A stretch of 46,964 nucleotides of DNA from an uncultured Lachnospiraceae bacterium (GTDB lineage: Bacteria; Bacillota; Clostridia; Lachnospirales; Lachnospiraceae). The translations under genes were made by a program, and so were the position numbers. The notes under the pieces were generated by a model that ran no database searches, was not told where the DNA came from, and saw nothing but the letters and a program-made list of their open reading frames with translations. Numbering within the stretch: position 1 is the first letter of the stretch; every line of letters starts with the position of its first letter. Shown piece by piece: positions 31,731 to 40,065 of the stretch. The stretch is taken from NCBI GenBank assembly GCA_937877165.1, contig CALEFO010000041.1, forward strand, positions 1 through 46,964. Direction: 5' to 3'.

Positions 31731-32978
31731 ATGAAGAACGTAGTAGTAGGTCAGTCCGGCGGCCCTACAGCCGTCATCAACTCCTCCATCGCTGGTGTGT
31801 ATGCGGGTGCCAAGGCAGCAGGCGCCGAGCATGTATACGGCATGATTCACGGAATCGAGGGCTTCCTTCAGGACAAGCTTGTCGATCTGGACAAGTATCT
31901 GGCAGATCCCATGGGAATTGAGCTTCTGAAGAGAACTCCTTCCGCATTCCTCGGCTCCTGCCGTTTCAAGATGCCGAAGATTGAAGGACATGAGGATGTT
32001 TACGAGAATGTCTTCAAGATCATGGAAGAGCATGACATTGACACCCTGTTCTACGCAGGCGGCAATGACTCCATGGATACGGTTAAGATGCTGAGCGACT
32101 ATGCGAAGGAGCATGGCAAGAGCGAGCTCTTCATGGGTGTTCCGAAGACCATCGACAATGACCTGCCGGTTACGGATCACTGCCCGGGCTATGGCTCTGC
32201 GGCGAAGTATATCGCAACCACGCTGAAGGAAATTATCCGTGACAACGAGTCCTTCGGTGCTGCAAAGCCCACCATTGTTATTGCAGAGATTATGGGACGT
32301 GATGCAGGATGGCTGACCGCAGCAGCAGCTCTGGCAAAGGGCGATGACTGCAGCGGCGTAGATGCAATTTATCTTCCTGAGAGAGTCTTTGATGTTGATA
32401 AGTTCCTGGACAAGGTCGATCACCTTTCGAAGACCAAGAGATCTGTTGTGATCGCAGTTTCCGAAGGACTGAAGCTGGCAGACGGACGCTACGCTTGTGA
32501 GCTCGGCGATGCTTCCGACAAGGTAGACGCTTTCGGACACAAGCAGCTCTCCGGAACCGCTACGGCACTCTGCAAGCTGGTTGGCGAGCGCACCGGCTGC
32601 AAGACCCGTGCCATCGAGTTCTCCACCATGCAGAGAGCAGCTACGCACATTGCTTCTCTGACCGATATCAATGAGGCCTTCACGGCAGGCAAGATGGCGG
32701 CTGAGGCAGCTGCACAGGGCGAGACCGGTGAGATGGTGATCTTTAAGAGAGTTAACACGGAGGCAGAGCCGTACCGCATTGAGTTCTCGAAATTTGACAT
32801 TCACCAGATCGCAAATGGCGTGAAGAACGTTCCCACGGAGTGGATCAACGAGGAAGGCGATGACCTGACCGAGGATTATGTGAAGTATGCACGTCCTCTG
32901 ATTCAGGGCGAGCTTCTTCCGTTCTGGGTAGACGGCACACCGCGTCATCTCGTCATGGAAGAGCTGAAGGAATTCTAA
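31731..32978 (+). CDS. pfp: Pyrophosphate-dependent 6-phosphofructokinase
   Basis: A 415-residue glycolytic enzyme that phosphorylates fructose 6-phosphate to fructose 1,6-bisphosphate. It starts MKNVVVGQSGGPTAVINSS. The motif GGNDSM (near residue 104) has Asn-Asp where ATP-dependent enzymes have Asp-Gly, and PKTIDND follows, together pointing to pyrophosphate as donor. MGRDAGWLTAAAA and PERVF are further family marks. The reaction is reversible, so it can serve glycolysis and gluconeogenesis. GAAAGG lies 6 nt before the ATG at 31731; longer in-frame starts lack sites. It has a strong promoter, carries repeat copy i in its 3' UTR, and is followed by a terminator at 33102. Codon use (AAG, CTG, GTT) suggests high expression. 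Confidence 0.93.
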   Translation: MKNVVVGQSGGPTAVINSSIAGVYAGAKAAGAEHVYGMIHGIEGFLQDKLVDLDKYLADPMGIELLKRTPSAFLGSCRFKMPKIEGHEDVYENVFKIMEEHDIDTLFYAGGNDSMDTVKMLSDYAKEHGKSELFMGVPKTIDNDLPVTDHCPGYGSAAKYIATTLKEIIRDNESFGAAKPTIVIAEIMGRDAGWLTAAAALAKGDDCSGVDAIYLPERVFDVDKFLDKVDHLSKTKRSVVIAVSEGLKLADGRYACELGDASDKVDAFGHKQLSGTATALCKLVGERTGCKTRAIEFSTMQRAATHIASLTDINEAFTAGKMAAEAAAQGETGEMVIFKRVNTEAEPYRIEFSKFDIHQIANGVKNVPTEWINEEGDDLTEDYVKYARPLIQGELLPFWVDGTPRHLVMEELKEF

Positions 32979-33087
32979 GTTTGAAAGTGACATCGATATG
33001 TCACTTTCAAACAGCAGCATCGGTGCTGACGCACCGGCTGCCGCATTCGGCAAAACCGCCTGCGCGGATTTTGCTGAATGCGGGGGT
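32979..33087 (+). repeat. Modular leader repeat, copy i (full), in the pfp 3' UTR
   Basis: It begins with a 34-bp palindrome (32979-33012; arms GTTTGAAAGTGACAT and ATGTCACTTTCAAAC), followed by CGGTGCTGACGCACCG, GCCGCATTCGGC, GGCAAAACCGCC and GCGGATTTTGC. The last module reads TGAATGCGGGGGTATA. It starts directly after the pfp stop codon and ends before the terminator, so it is transcribed with pfp and is not next to a start codon. Confidence 0.92.
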
Positions 33088-33101
33088 ATAAGTTTGCAGG
33101 T

Positions 33102-33137
33102 GCCGGAGGGTACGTTTCAGCCCTCCGGTTCTTTTTT
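33102..33137 (+). terminator. Terminator of pfp
   Basis: GCCGGAGGG and CCCTCCGGT pair around a loop of about 9 nt, followed by CTTTTTT. It lies 124 nt after the pfp stop, beyond the repeat. Confidence 0.9.
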
Positions 33138-33153
33138 AAAATGAGTCGGAAAC

Positions 33154-33173
33154 GTTACCGGTAAAGTTACCGG
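33154..33173 (+). promoter_or_regulatory. Tandem GTTACC motif upstream of glgP
   Basis: GTTACCGG occurs at 33154-33161 and 33166-33173, 12 bp apart. It starts 66 nt before the glgP -10 box, as in the pfp promoter. Confidence 0.55.
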
Positions 33174-33196
33174 AACGAGGGGACGCGAAACGCCGG

Positions 33197-33225
33197 TTTT
33201 CACCAGACGGGAAAAGCGCTACAAT
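33197..33225 (+). promoter_or_regulatory. Candidate promoter of glgP
   Basis: TACAAT (33220-33225) is a good -10 box; the -35 position holds only TTTTCA, 17 nt away. A weak -35 fits a promoter that needs an activator. Confidence 0.5.
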
Positions 33226-33339
33226 CCAGAGTGATCTGCGGGCAGACGGCGGGAATGCAGAAATACGTGCTGCTGAAAAGCACTGCAGAGAAGATGGGGG
33301 ATTTGGGGTGTCCGGCACATCAAGGAAGGAGAACAGCAG

Positions 33340-35652
33340 ATGAAAACACAGCCTACCAACATGCAGAGAGATATCCTTGCACTGAATATGGAAGAACAGC
33401 TGCAGGAGCTTGCCTCGGATAAATACGGGAAGACCGTTGCGGCCTGCACCAATGAGGAGCTTTACTATGTGATTCTCGATTACTGCAAGCGCCTTCTTGC
33501 CGTCACGGAGAGAAATGTCGGCGAGAAGAAGGTTTATTACATTTCCGCGGAGTTTCTGATCGGAAAGCTTCTTTCCAACAACCTGATCAATCTGAAGATT
33601 TATGACAAGATGAACGAGATCCTTGCAAGGAACGGAAAGAACCTTGCGGAAATCGAGGAAGTGGAGCCGGAGCCGTCTCTTGGAAACGGCGGCCTGGGCC
33701 GCCTTGCGGTGTGCTTCATGGATTCCATTGCAACGCTTGGACTCCCGGGCGAGGGAATCGGCCTGAATTATCATTACGGCCTGTTCCGTCAGGTGCTGGA
33801 CGATCACCTGCAGAAGGCTAAGAAGGACCCTTGGATTGAGCCGGATTCCTGGGAGATAAAAAGTGACGTTTCCTTTGATGTGTACTTTGGCAAACGGAAG
33901 GTAACGTCCCATATGTATGACATTGATGTCATCGGATACGACGCGGGCGTCAACAAGCTCCGCCTGTTCGACGTGGACACGGTGGATGATTCTCTGGTAA
34001 AAGAAGGGATCACCTTCGACAAGGATGAAATTGAGAAAAATCTGACGCTGTTCCTGTATCCGGACGATTCGGACGAGAAGGGAAGGCTTCTTCGGATTTA
34101 TCAGCAGTATTTCATGGTCAGCAACGCGGCACAGTGGATTCTGCATGAGATGAAGGCGAAGCAGTACGATTTGCGGCATCTGTATGATCACGCAGTCATC
34201 CAGATCAATGACACGCATCCGACGCTGGTGATTCCGGAGCTGATCCGGATCCTGACGGAGGAGAAGGCGCTGTCCATGGACGAGGCCATCGAGGTGGTAT
34301 CGAAGACCTGCGCCTATACGAATCACACCATTCTGGCGGAGGCACTGGAGACCTGGCCGATGGAGTATCTGGAGAAGGTGGTTCCGCAGCTGGTTCCGAT
34401 CATCCGGGAGCTCGACCGCCGCATCCGCGCAAAGTACAAGGACCCGGATGTTCAGATCATTGACAAGGATAATAAGGTCCATATGGCCTTCATTGACATT
34501 CACTACGGCTTCTCCGTCAACGGCGTGGCGGCCATCCACACTGAAATTTTGAAGGACACGGAGCTTCATAAGTTCTATGAGCTGTACCCGGAGAAATTCA
34601 ACAACAAGACGAACGGCATTACCTTCCGCAGATGGCTTCTGTCCTGCAACCATGAGTTGGCGAATTTCCTGTCAGAGACGATTTCCGATGCGTACAAGAA
34701 GGACGCAAACCGCCTGGAGGATCTTCTGCAGTATAAGAACGACGCAGCGGTTCTGGAGCGCATTGGAGAGATCAAGAAGAACAACAAGCTTGCCTTAACG
34801 GACTATATCCGGGAGCATGAGGGCGTGGAGCTCGATCCGAACGGAATTTTCGATATCCAGATCAAGCGACTGCATGAGTATAAGCGCCAGCAGATGAATG
34901 CGCTGTACATCATTCACAAATATCTGGAGATCAAGAACGGCAAAAAGCCCATCCGTCCACTGAACTTTATTTTCGGCGCGAAGGCGGCGCCTGCTTATAT
35001 CATCGCACAGGACATTATTCACCTTCTGCTGGTTCTGCAGGACATCATCAACAACGATCCGGACGTGAATCCGTACATGCATCTTGTTTTCGTGACGAAC
35101 TACAACGTGACCTACGCGGAGAAGCTGATTCCGGCCTGCGAGATTTCCGAGCAGATTTCTCTGGCATCCAAGGAGGCTTCCGGAACCTCCAACATGAAGT
35201 TCATGCTCAACGGCGCGGTGACGCTTGGAACGGCGGACGGCGCGAATGTGGAAATCCACCAGATGGTCGGGGATGACAACATTTATATGTTCGGCATTGA
35301 TTCCGAGACCGTCATTGAGCATTACCGTAAGGCGGATTATGTCTCCCGGGACTATTATGAGAAGAGCCCGGTGATCAAGGAAGCCGTGGACTTTATCGTG
35401 GGCCCCCAGTGCATGAAGCTTGGCCACAAGGAGAATCTCGAGCGTCTGTACAAGGACATTCTGAACAAGGACTGGTTCATGGCCCTGATCGACCTCGAGG
35501 ATTACATCCGGGTGAAGGATCAGATGTTTGCCGACTATGAGGATCGGAAGCACTGGAACCAGATGAGTCTTGTCAACATCGCAAAGGCTGGATTCTTTTC
35601 CAGTGACCGCACGATTGAGGAGTACAACCGCGACATCTGGAAGCTGAAATAA
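33340..35652 (+). CDS. glgP: Glycogen phosphorylase
   Basis: A 770-residue GT35 enzyme that releases glucose 1-phosphate from glycogen or maltodextrin. The N-terminal domain shows VYYISAEFLIGKLL and EPSLGNGGLGRLAVCFMDS; the C-terminal domain contains QIKRLHEYKRQ and EASGTSNMKFMLNG, where the Lys (near residue 620) holds PLP, followed by GTADGANVEI. It is slightly shorter than the usual 800-830 residues. Transcription is from its own promoter with the tandem GTTACC motif, and GGAAGGAG lies about 8 nt before the ATG. Next to pfp, it feeds glucose 1-phosphate into glycolysis, which explains why the two promoters may be controlled together. Confidence 0.96.
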   Translation: MKTQPTNMQRDILALNMEEQLQELASDKYGKTVAACTNEELYYVILDYCKRLLAVTERNVGEKKVYYISAEFLIGKLLSNNLINLKIYDKMNEILARNGKNLAEIEEVEPEPSLGNGGLGRLAVCFMDSIATLGLPGEGIGLNYHYGLFRQVLDDHLQKAKKDPWIEPDSWEIKSDVSFDVYFGKRKVTSHMYDIDVIGYDAGVNKLRLFDVDTVDDSLVKEGITFDKDEIEKNLTLFLYPDDSDEKGRLLRIYQQYFMVSNAAQWILHEMKAKQYDLRHLYDHAVIQINDTHPTLVIPELIRILTEEKALSMDEAIEVVSKTCAYTNHTILAEALETWPMEYLEKVVPQLVPIIRELDRRIRAKYKDPDVQIIDKDNKVHMAFIDIHYGFSVNGVAAIHTEILKDTELHKFYELYPEKFNNKTNGITFRRWLLSCNHELANFLSETISDAYKKDANRLEDLLQYKNDAAVLERIGEIKKNNKLALTDYIREHEGVELDPNGIFDIQIKRLHEYKRQQMNALYIIHKYLEIKNGKKPIRPLNFIFGAKAAPAYIIAQDIIHLLLVLQDIINNDPDVNPYMHLVFVTNYNVTYAEKLIPACEISEQISLASKEASGTSNMKFMLNGAVTLGTADGANVEIHQMVGDDNIYMFGIDSETVIEHYRKADYVSRDYYEKSPVIKEAVDFIVGPQCMKLGHKENLERLYKDILNKDWFMALIDLEDYIRVKDQMFADYEDRKHWNQMSLVNIAKAGFFSSDRTIEEYNRDIWKLK

Positions 35653-35740
35653 TCCAGCGGCTTCGGAACTTCATTTCTGTCAGATGCAGGAAAGACAAGA
35701 GAACCGTTCGATCGGAATAAGGAAATACAGAAAGAAAGCT

Positions 35741-37114
35741 ATGGATATGGACTTGTTTGATTATATGCGGGAGAAGAACACAGAAAAGGAGTCTCCTCTT
35801 GCGGCGAGGCTCCGCCCGCGGACGCTCGATGAAGTGGTGGGGCAGCAGCACATCATCGGCAAGGACAAGCTTCTCTACCGCGCGATCAAGGCGGATAAGC
35901 TGGGGAGCGTGATTTTCTACGGCCCTCCGGGAACGGGAAAAACCACGCTCGCCCGCGTGATTGCGAATACGACCTCGGCGGAATTCTGCCAGATCAACGC
36001 AACCTCGGCGGGCAAGAAGGACATGGAGGAGGTCGTCGCCAGGGCGAAGAACCGCCTTGGCGGCTACGGGAAGAAGACGATTCTGTTCATCGACGAGATC
36101 CATCGTTTCAACAAGGGACAGCAGGACTATCTGCTTCCCTATGTGGAGGATGGCACGATCACGCTGATCGGCGCAACGACAGAGAATCCGTACTTTGAGG
36201 TGAACAGCGCTCTGATCTCAAGATCCATGATTTTCGAGCTGAAACCCTTGACTTCTGCGGATATCCGGGAACTTTTGACCAGAGCGGTCAACGACCCGGA
36301 ACGGGGGATGGGAAGCTATCACGCGGTGCTGGATGAGGATGCGCTGGAGTTTCTCTCCGAGATCTCGGGAGGGGATGCCAGGCATGCTCTGAATGCCATT
36401 GAGCTTGGTATCCTGACGACAGAACGGTCGAAAGAGGACGGGAAGATCCACATCACGCTGGAGGTTGCGCGTGAGTGCATCCAGAAACGTGTTGCGCGCT
36501 ATGATAAAAAAGGTGATAATCACTACGATACGATTTCTGCCTTTATCAAGAGCATGCGCGGCTCCGATCCGGATGCTGCGGTCTATTATCTGGCCCGGAT
36601 GATTGAAGCGGGAGAGGAGCCAGAGTTCATTGCCAGACGGATCATGATCTGCGCGGCGGAGGATGTCGGCAACGCGGATCCGAATGCGCTGCGCGTGGCA
36701 ACGACGGCAAGTCTTGCCGCAGAGCGCATCGGCTGGCCGGAGTCGCAGATTATCCTCGCGCAGGCGGCGGAGTATGTGGCGACGGCACCGAAGTCCAACA
36801 CAGCCTGCGAGTCCATTTTTGCGGCAAGGAAGCTCGTACAGGACACCGGAGATCTTCCCATTCCGCCGTATCTGCAGGACGCACACTATCAGGCGGCAGC
36901 GGATCTGGGCCGTGGGATCGGCTATGAGTACGCGCACTCGTACGAGGAGCATTACGCCGGGCAGCCGTGCCTTCCGGAGAAGCTCCGCGGAACGCGGCTC
37001 TATCAGCCCTCGGAGAATGGCTATGAACAGACGATCCGTGCGAGGATGGCTCACCTGACGGGCGACCCACGCTATACAGAGAAGGAAGAAGGACTTCCGC
37101 GGGATGGCGGGTAA
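35741..37114 (+). CDS. rarA: Replication-associated recombination protein RarA/MgsA
   Basis: A 457-residue AAA+ clamp-loader-like ATPase that acts at stalled replication forks. It begins with LFDYM ... PLAARLRPRTLDEVVGQQHI, followed by Walker A GPPGTGKTT, Walker B ILFIDEIHRF and the sensor segment LIGATTENPYFEVN, then the C-terminal tetramerisation part (NHYDTISAFIKSMRGSDPDAA, NADPNALRVATTA). Length and order are normal. The start at 35741 is chosen by family comparison; the ribosome site is weak (AAAGAAAG), and the ATG at 35747 is also possible. It follows glgP by 88 nt without a visible terminator, so read-through from glgP may contribute. Confidence 0.93.
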   Translation: MDMDLFDYMREKNTEKESPLAARLRPRTLDEVVGQQHIIGKDKLLYRAIKADKLGSVIFYGPPGTGKTTLARVIANTTSAEFCQINATSAGKKDMEEVVARAKNRLGGYGKKTILFIDEIHRFNKGQQDYLLPYVEDGTITLIGATTENPYFEVNSALISRSMIFELKPLTSADIRELLTRAVNDPERGMGSYHAVLDEDALEFLSEISGGDARHALNAIELGILTTERSKEDGKIHITLEVARECIQKRVARYDKKGDNHYDTISAFIKSMRGSDPDAAVYYLARMIEAGEEPEFIARRIMICAAEDVGNADPNALRVATTASLAAERIGWPESQIILAQAAEYVATAPKSNTACESIFAARKLVQDTGDLPIPPYLQDAHYQAAADLGRGIGYEYAHSYEEHYAGQPCLPEKLRGTRLYQPSENGYEQTIRARMAHLTGDPRYTEKEEGLPRDGG

Positions 37115-37161
37115 AGGACAAATTTTTTACGATCATTGATCTAAGGAAAAGGGGGAACAAA

Positions 37162-38334
37162 ATGGCAACCAACGCAGAGAAGGCATTAAAGCTTCATGAG
37201 GAATGGAAGGGGAAGATTTCAACGGAGGCGAAATGTGAGGTCAAGACCAGAGAGGATCTGGCGCTTGCCTATACGCCTGGAGTTGCTGAGCCCTGCAAGG
37301 TGATTCATGAGGATCCGAAGGCTGCCTACACCTATACGCTGAAGCAGAACACCATCGCGGTTGTCAGTGACGGTTCCGCGGTCCTGGGTCTTGGCAACAT
37401 CGGGCCGGAGGCCGCGATGCCAGTCATGGAGGGCAAGGCAGTCCTCTTCAAGGAGTTCGGCGGTGTCAATGCCTTCCCGATCTGCCTGAAGACGCAGGAC
37501 GTGGATGAGATCGTGGAGACGGTGCAGCGCCTGGAGCCCACCTTCGGTGGCATCAACCTGGAGGATATCAGCGCACCTCGCTGCTTTGAAATCGAACGCC
37601 GTCTGAAGGAGACCATGAATATTCCGGTTTTCCACGATGATCAGCACGGCACGGCGATCATTGTTCTTGCCGGCATCATCAATTCCCTGAAGATCACCGG
37701 GAAGAAAAAGGAAGACTGCCGCATTGTCGTCAACGGCTCCGGAGCCGCGGGCATTGCGATCAGCAAGCTCCTTCTGCGCTACGGCTTCCGGCATCTGGTT
37801 CTGTGTGACTCCAAGGGCATTATCAGCCGTGATCGTGAGAATCTGAACTGGATCAAGAAGGAGATGCTGGAGACCACCAATCTGGACAATCAGAACGGAT
37901 CTCTTGCGGATGCACTGAAGGGGGCGGACATTTTCATCGGTGTCAGTGCTCCGAACAGTGTGACAGAGGAGATGGTCCGTTCGATGAACCAGGACGCAAT
38001 TCTCTTTGCGATGGCCAATCCGGTTCCCGAGATCATGCCGGATCTTGCGAAGAAGGCAGGTGCCCGCATCGTCGGAACAGGACGCAGTGACTTCCCGAAT
38101 CAGGTCAACAATGTTCTCGTGTTCCCGGGAATTTTCAAGGGTGCACTGGAGGGAAAGGCCCGCCAGATCACGGAAGAGATGAAGCTGGCGGCGGCAGAGG
38201 CGCTTGCCGGCATTGTGTCGGATGAGGAGCTGAATGAAGAATTCATTCTGCCGGAGGCCTTCAATCCGAAGGTTGCGGAAGTGGTGTCGGCAGCGGTGAA
38301 GGACAACATTACAGAAGAGAACAGGCTGTTCTGA
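37162..38334 (+). CDS. Malic enzyme (NAD(P)-dependent)
   Basis: A 390-residue oxidative decarboxylase making pyruvate from malate. Family marks: YTPGVAEPC with the catalytic Tyr near residue 37, VLGLGNIGPEAAMPVMEGK with the Lys, metal-binding INLEDISAPRCFEIE and PVFHDDQHGTA, and the nucleotide-binding NGSGAAGIAIS. The short form (about 390 residues) is the one usual in Firmicutes. A strong site (AAAGGGGGAA) lies before the ATG. Its stop overlaps the start of the DUF4364 gene (TGATG), so the two are translationally coupled. The cofactor preference (NAD or NADP) cannot be read with certainty. Confidence 0.94.
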   Translation: MATNAEKALKLHEEWKGKISTEAKCEVKTREDLALAYTPGVAEPCKVIHEDPKAAYTYTLKQNTIAVVSDGSAVLGLGNIGPEAAMPVMEGKAVLFKEFGGVNAFPICLKTQDVDEIVETVQRLEPTFGGINLEDISAPRCFEIERRLKETMNIPVFHDDQHGTAIIVLAGIINSLKITGKKKEDCRIVVNGSGAAGIAISKLLLRYGFRHLVLCDSKGIISRDRENLNWIKKEMLETTNLDNQNGSLADALKGADIFIGVSAPNSVTEEMVRSMNQDAILFAMANPVPEIMPDLAKKAGARIVGTGRSDFPNQVNNVLVFPGIFKGALEGKARQITEEMKLAAAEALAGIVSDEELNEEFILPEAFNPKVAEVVSAAVKDNITEENRLF

Positions 38335-38846
38335 TGGAAGCGGTTGCGATTTATAAGTTAATTATTCTGTACATGCTGGACCGCGCGGGTGGGGAGCTTA
38401 CCATGCCGCGCACCAGCTCTTTTCTGATTGAGAACGGATACGCGAATTTCGAGACGCTCCTGCAAACCTATGAGGAGATCGAGAAAAACGGATTTGTGGA
38501 AGAGCGCAGCATGGGCGGCAAAACCTTTCTTCAGATCACGGAGGAGGGAGAGGAGACGCTCGGCTTTTTCGCAGATCAGCTTCCGGACGGCATTAAGCAG
38601 CAGGTTCGGACCTATCTGAAGGATATGGGGCGGGAGATCACGAACGAGGAGTCCATTCTGGGTGAATACTACCGCTCGACCTTTGGCGATTACACGACAC
38701 ACCTTGTCGTGAAGGAAAGCGGGCATCCGATTGTCTCTCTGGACCTGTCGGTTCCGGACGAAGAAGCGGCGAAGAAGGTCGTGACAGGCTGGAAAGAGAA
38801 AAGCAGCGAAATCTATCAGAAGCTTGTGGAGATGCTGATGGAGTAG
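38334..38846 (+). CDS. DUF4364 family protein
   Basis: A 170-residue protein of the DUF4364 family, common and almost confined to clostridia. The first half resembles a winged helix (IYKLIILYMLDRAGGELTM, then LLQTYEEIEKNGFVEER and LQITEEGEETLGFFADQL), so a transcription regulator is plausible. The second half has beta-strands (THLVVKESGHPIVSLDLSVP). The function is not established. The start codon overlaps the malic-enzyme stop by one base, and the gene is followed by a terminator at 38860. Confidence 0.85.
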   Translation: MEAVAIYKLIILYMLDRAGGELTMPRTSSFLIENGYANFETLLQTYEEIEKNGFVEERSMGGKTFLQITEEGEETLGFFADQLPDGIKQQVRTYLKDMGREITNEESILGEYYRSTFGDYTTHLVVKESGHPIVSLDLSVPDEEAAKKVVTGWKEKSSEIYQKLVEMLME

Positions 38847-38859
38847 AAATCAAATGAAA

Positions 38860-38907
38860 AACCTTGTATTCAATGAGCACTCACTCATTAAAATACAAGG
38901 TTTTTTA
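38860..38907. terminator. Bidirectional terminator between DUF4364 gene and tRNA-Leu
   Basis: AACCTTGTATT pairs with AATACAAGGTT; an inner AATGAG/CTCATT pair extends the hairpin. TTTTTT follows on the plus strand and TTTTTCATTTG on the minus strand, so it can end both the DUF4364 transcript and the tRNA transcript. Confidence 0.9.
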
Positions 38908-38910
38908 TTC

Positions 38911-38994
38911 TGCCGCCAGCGGGAATCGAACCCGCACTCTGTTGCCAGAACGGGATTTTAAGTCCCGCGCGTCTACCAGTTCCGCCATGGCGGC
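38911..38994 (-). tRNA. tRNA-Leu, anticodon UAA
   Basis: On the minus strand GCCGCCA pairs with TGGCGGC (acceptor stem). The anticodon arm is GGGACTTAAAATCCC with anticodon TAA. A long variable arm follows, as in leucine tRNAs, and then GTTCGATTC in the T-arm. Length is 84 nt, discriminator base A. The 3' CCA is not encoded and must be added after transcription. Confidence 0.96.
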
Positions 38995-39008
38995 ATACCA
39001 TCTCTATC

Positions 39009-39037
39009 ATGATACGCGACTGCAAATTGATTTTCAA
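39009..39037 (-). promoter_or_regulatory. Promoter of tRNA-Leu
   Basis: On the minus strand TTGAAA (39032-39037), 17 nt, TATCAT (39009-39014). The expected start point lies about 8 nt before the mature tRNA. Confidence 0.75.
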
Positions 39038-39068
39038 GGACTTTTTCTCTGACAGGGACATGCCTTCA

Positions 39069-39371
39069 TCAGGATTCTTTTAATGGAACAATCGCCAGCG
39101 TTTTCCCGAGAGGGCGCAGCAGCCGCATGACAGTATCGATGCTGGGACAAGATTTCCCGCTTTCAATCCGGGCGATTGCAGGCTGCCGGATGCCGGTCAG
39201 GCGTTCGAGGTCCCGCTGAGACAGGCCTTCCGACTGTCTTGCCTGAATGAGTTCTCCGATTAAAGCAACGCGAAGTTTGCTTTCTTCAATTTCCTCGGGA
39301 GTAAAAAGTTCTTTCTGCAGATCGTTCCAGGATTCGCCGATAGCAGGGTTATTCTGAAGTGTTGTGTCCAT
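39069..39371 (-). CDS. HigA-type antitoxin, XRE helix-turn-helix
   Basis: A 100-residue DNA-binding antitoxin. An N-terminal region that should bind the toxin is followed by a helix-turn-helix of the XRE/Cro type (about residues 45-95): LIQARQSEGLSQRDLERLTG, then RQPAIARIESGK and PSIDTVMRLLRPLG. The start at 39371 has AAAGGAG 9 nt upstream, and the gene overlaps the end of the toxin gene by 23 nt, so the two are coupled. Such proteins repress their own promoter; a matching inverted repeat lies at 39744-39759. Confidence 0.9.
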   Translation of the reverse strand: MDTTLQNNPAIGESWNDLQKELFTPEEIEESKLRVALIGELIQARQSEGLSQRDLERLTGIRQPAIARIESGKSCPSIDTVMRLLRPLGKTLAIVPLKES

Positions 39372-39726
39372 ATTGTCTGCTCCTTTCTTTGATTTCTGAC
39401 AACTCTCTTTGGGCCTTCTGGATTTCACGGCGTGGTGTTTTGTTGGTTTTCTTTGTGAACTGATGAAGGATAATGAAACTTTCGTCTATCCATGCCGCGA
39501 AGAGAAAACGATCTCGAAGTGGACGAAGCTCCCAGATCTCACCTTCCAGATGTTTTACATAAGGCGCTCCGATTCTTGTACCGTATTGCTGTAGGATTCC
39601 GAAAAAGTCGCTGATCTTGTTTAATTTGATGCGGCTGTCTTTATCTGTCTGATTTTTGAGGCCGCGGATATATTCGGCTGCCGGGGAACAACCATGACTG
39701 TCACGATAGAACACGATGTTGTACAT
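39349..39726 (-). CDS. HigB/RelE-type toxin (phage Gp49-like)
   Basis: A 125-residue mRNA-interferase-like toxin. It begins YNIVFYRDSHGCSPAAEYI and continues with IGAPYVKHLEGEIWELRPLRDRFLFAAWIDESFIILHQFTKKTNKTP, the standard pattern of the HigB/Gp49 family in which the KHL-G-WELR strand and the FxKKTxKTP segment are conserved. It cuts mRNA on the ribosome unless bound by the antitoxin. Toxin first, antitoxin second is the usual HigBA order. AGGAG lies 4 nt before the ATG. A C-terminal tail (EIKERSRQYGHNTSE) overlaps the antitoxin start. Confidence 0.9.
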   Translation of the reverse strand: MYNIVFYRDSHGCSPAAEYIRGLKNQTDKDSRIKLNKISDFFGILQQYGTRIGAPYVKHLEGEIWELRPLRDRFLFAAWIDESFIILHQFTKKTNKTPRREIQKAQRELSEIKERSRQYGHNTSE

Positions 39727-39743
39727 GGGACTCCTTTCTTATA

Positions 39744-39759
39744 ATAACAAATATGTTAT
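39744..39759. promoter_or_regulatory. Candidate HigA operator
   Basis: ATAACA and TGTTAT, separated by AATA, form a perfect inverted repeat 18-33 nt before the toxin start, in an AT-rich promoter region. Position and form fit autoregulation by the antitoxin. Confidence 0.5.
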
Positions 39760-40065
39760 CAAACATCAACTGTGGTTAGGCGCGCAAACGCGGCAAAAGA
39801 TCGTAGGATTGAAAAGGTTCAGGGAAAATTTAAAGGAAGATCGCTGGTCTGCTTCCATAAACTGGTAAACAGGAAGATATGCAGATTTCGTAAAAGAATG
39901 GATGAATCCGGATTTATGAAGCGGCGTGAACGGATTCGATGTTATTATGAATATAACATAAACTTTGATGCGTAAGAAGAGGCTGAGAAACAGTAATGTT
40001 TAGCAAGCTTCTGACCTCCCTGACGTGATAGTAAAAGAGTTGGAACGGTTTAGAGGAGCAATTTC
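39760..40065. other. Gap between toxin-antitoxin pair and AraC regulator
   Basis: Divergent spacer of about 300 nt. It is A/T-rich with two short frames that have no ribosome site and no recognisable product. The only clear element is AGAGGAG, the ribosome site of the next gene. A promoter for that gene must lie here but no convincing -35/-10 pair was found. Confidence 0.35.

Noticed and set aside
31323..33053. A 576-codon minus-strand open frame opposite pfp
   Set aside because: It is the antisense shadow of pfp, starts inside repeat copy i, and has no ribosome site or recognisable domain.
33136..34653. A 505-codon minus-strand open frame opposite glgP
   Set aside because: It is a shadow of the strongly supported glgP gene; its composition follows from the opposite codons.
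39772..39975. A 67-codon frame after the toxin-antitoxin promoter
   Set aside because: There is no ribosome site, the composition is strongly basic, and no family is recognisable.
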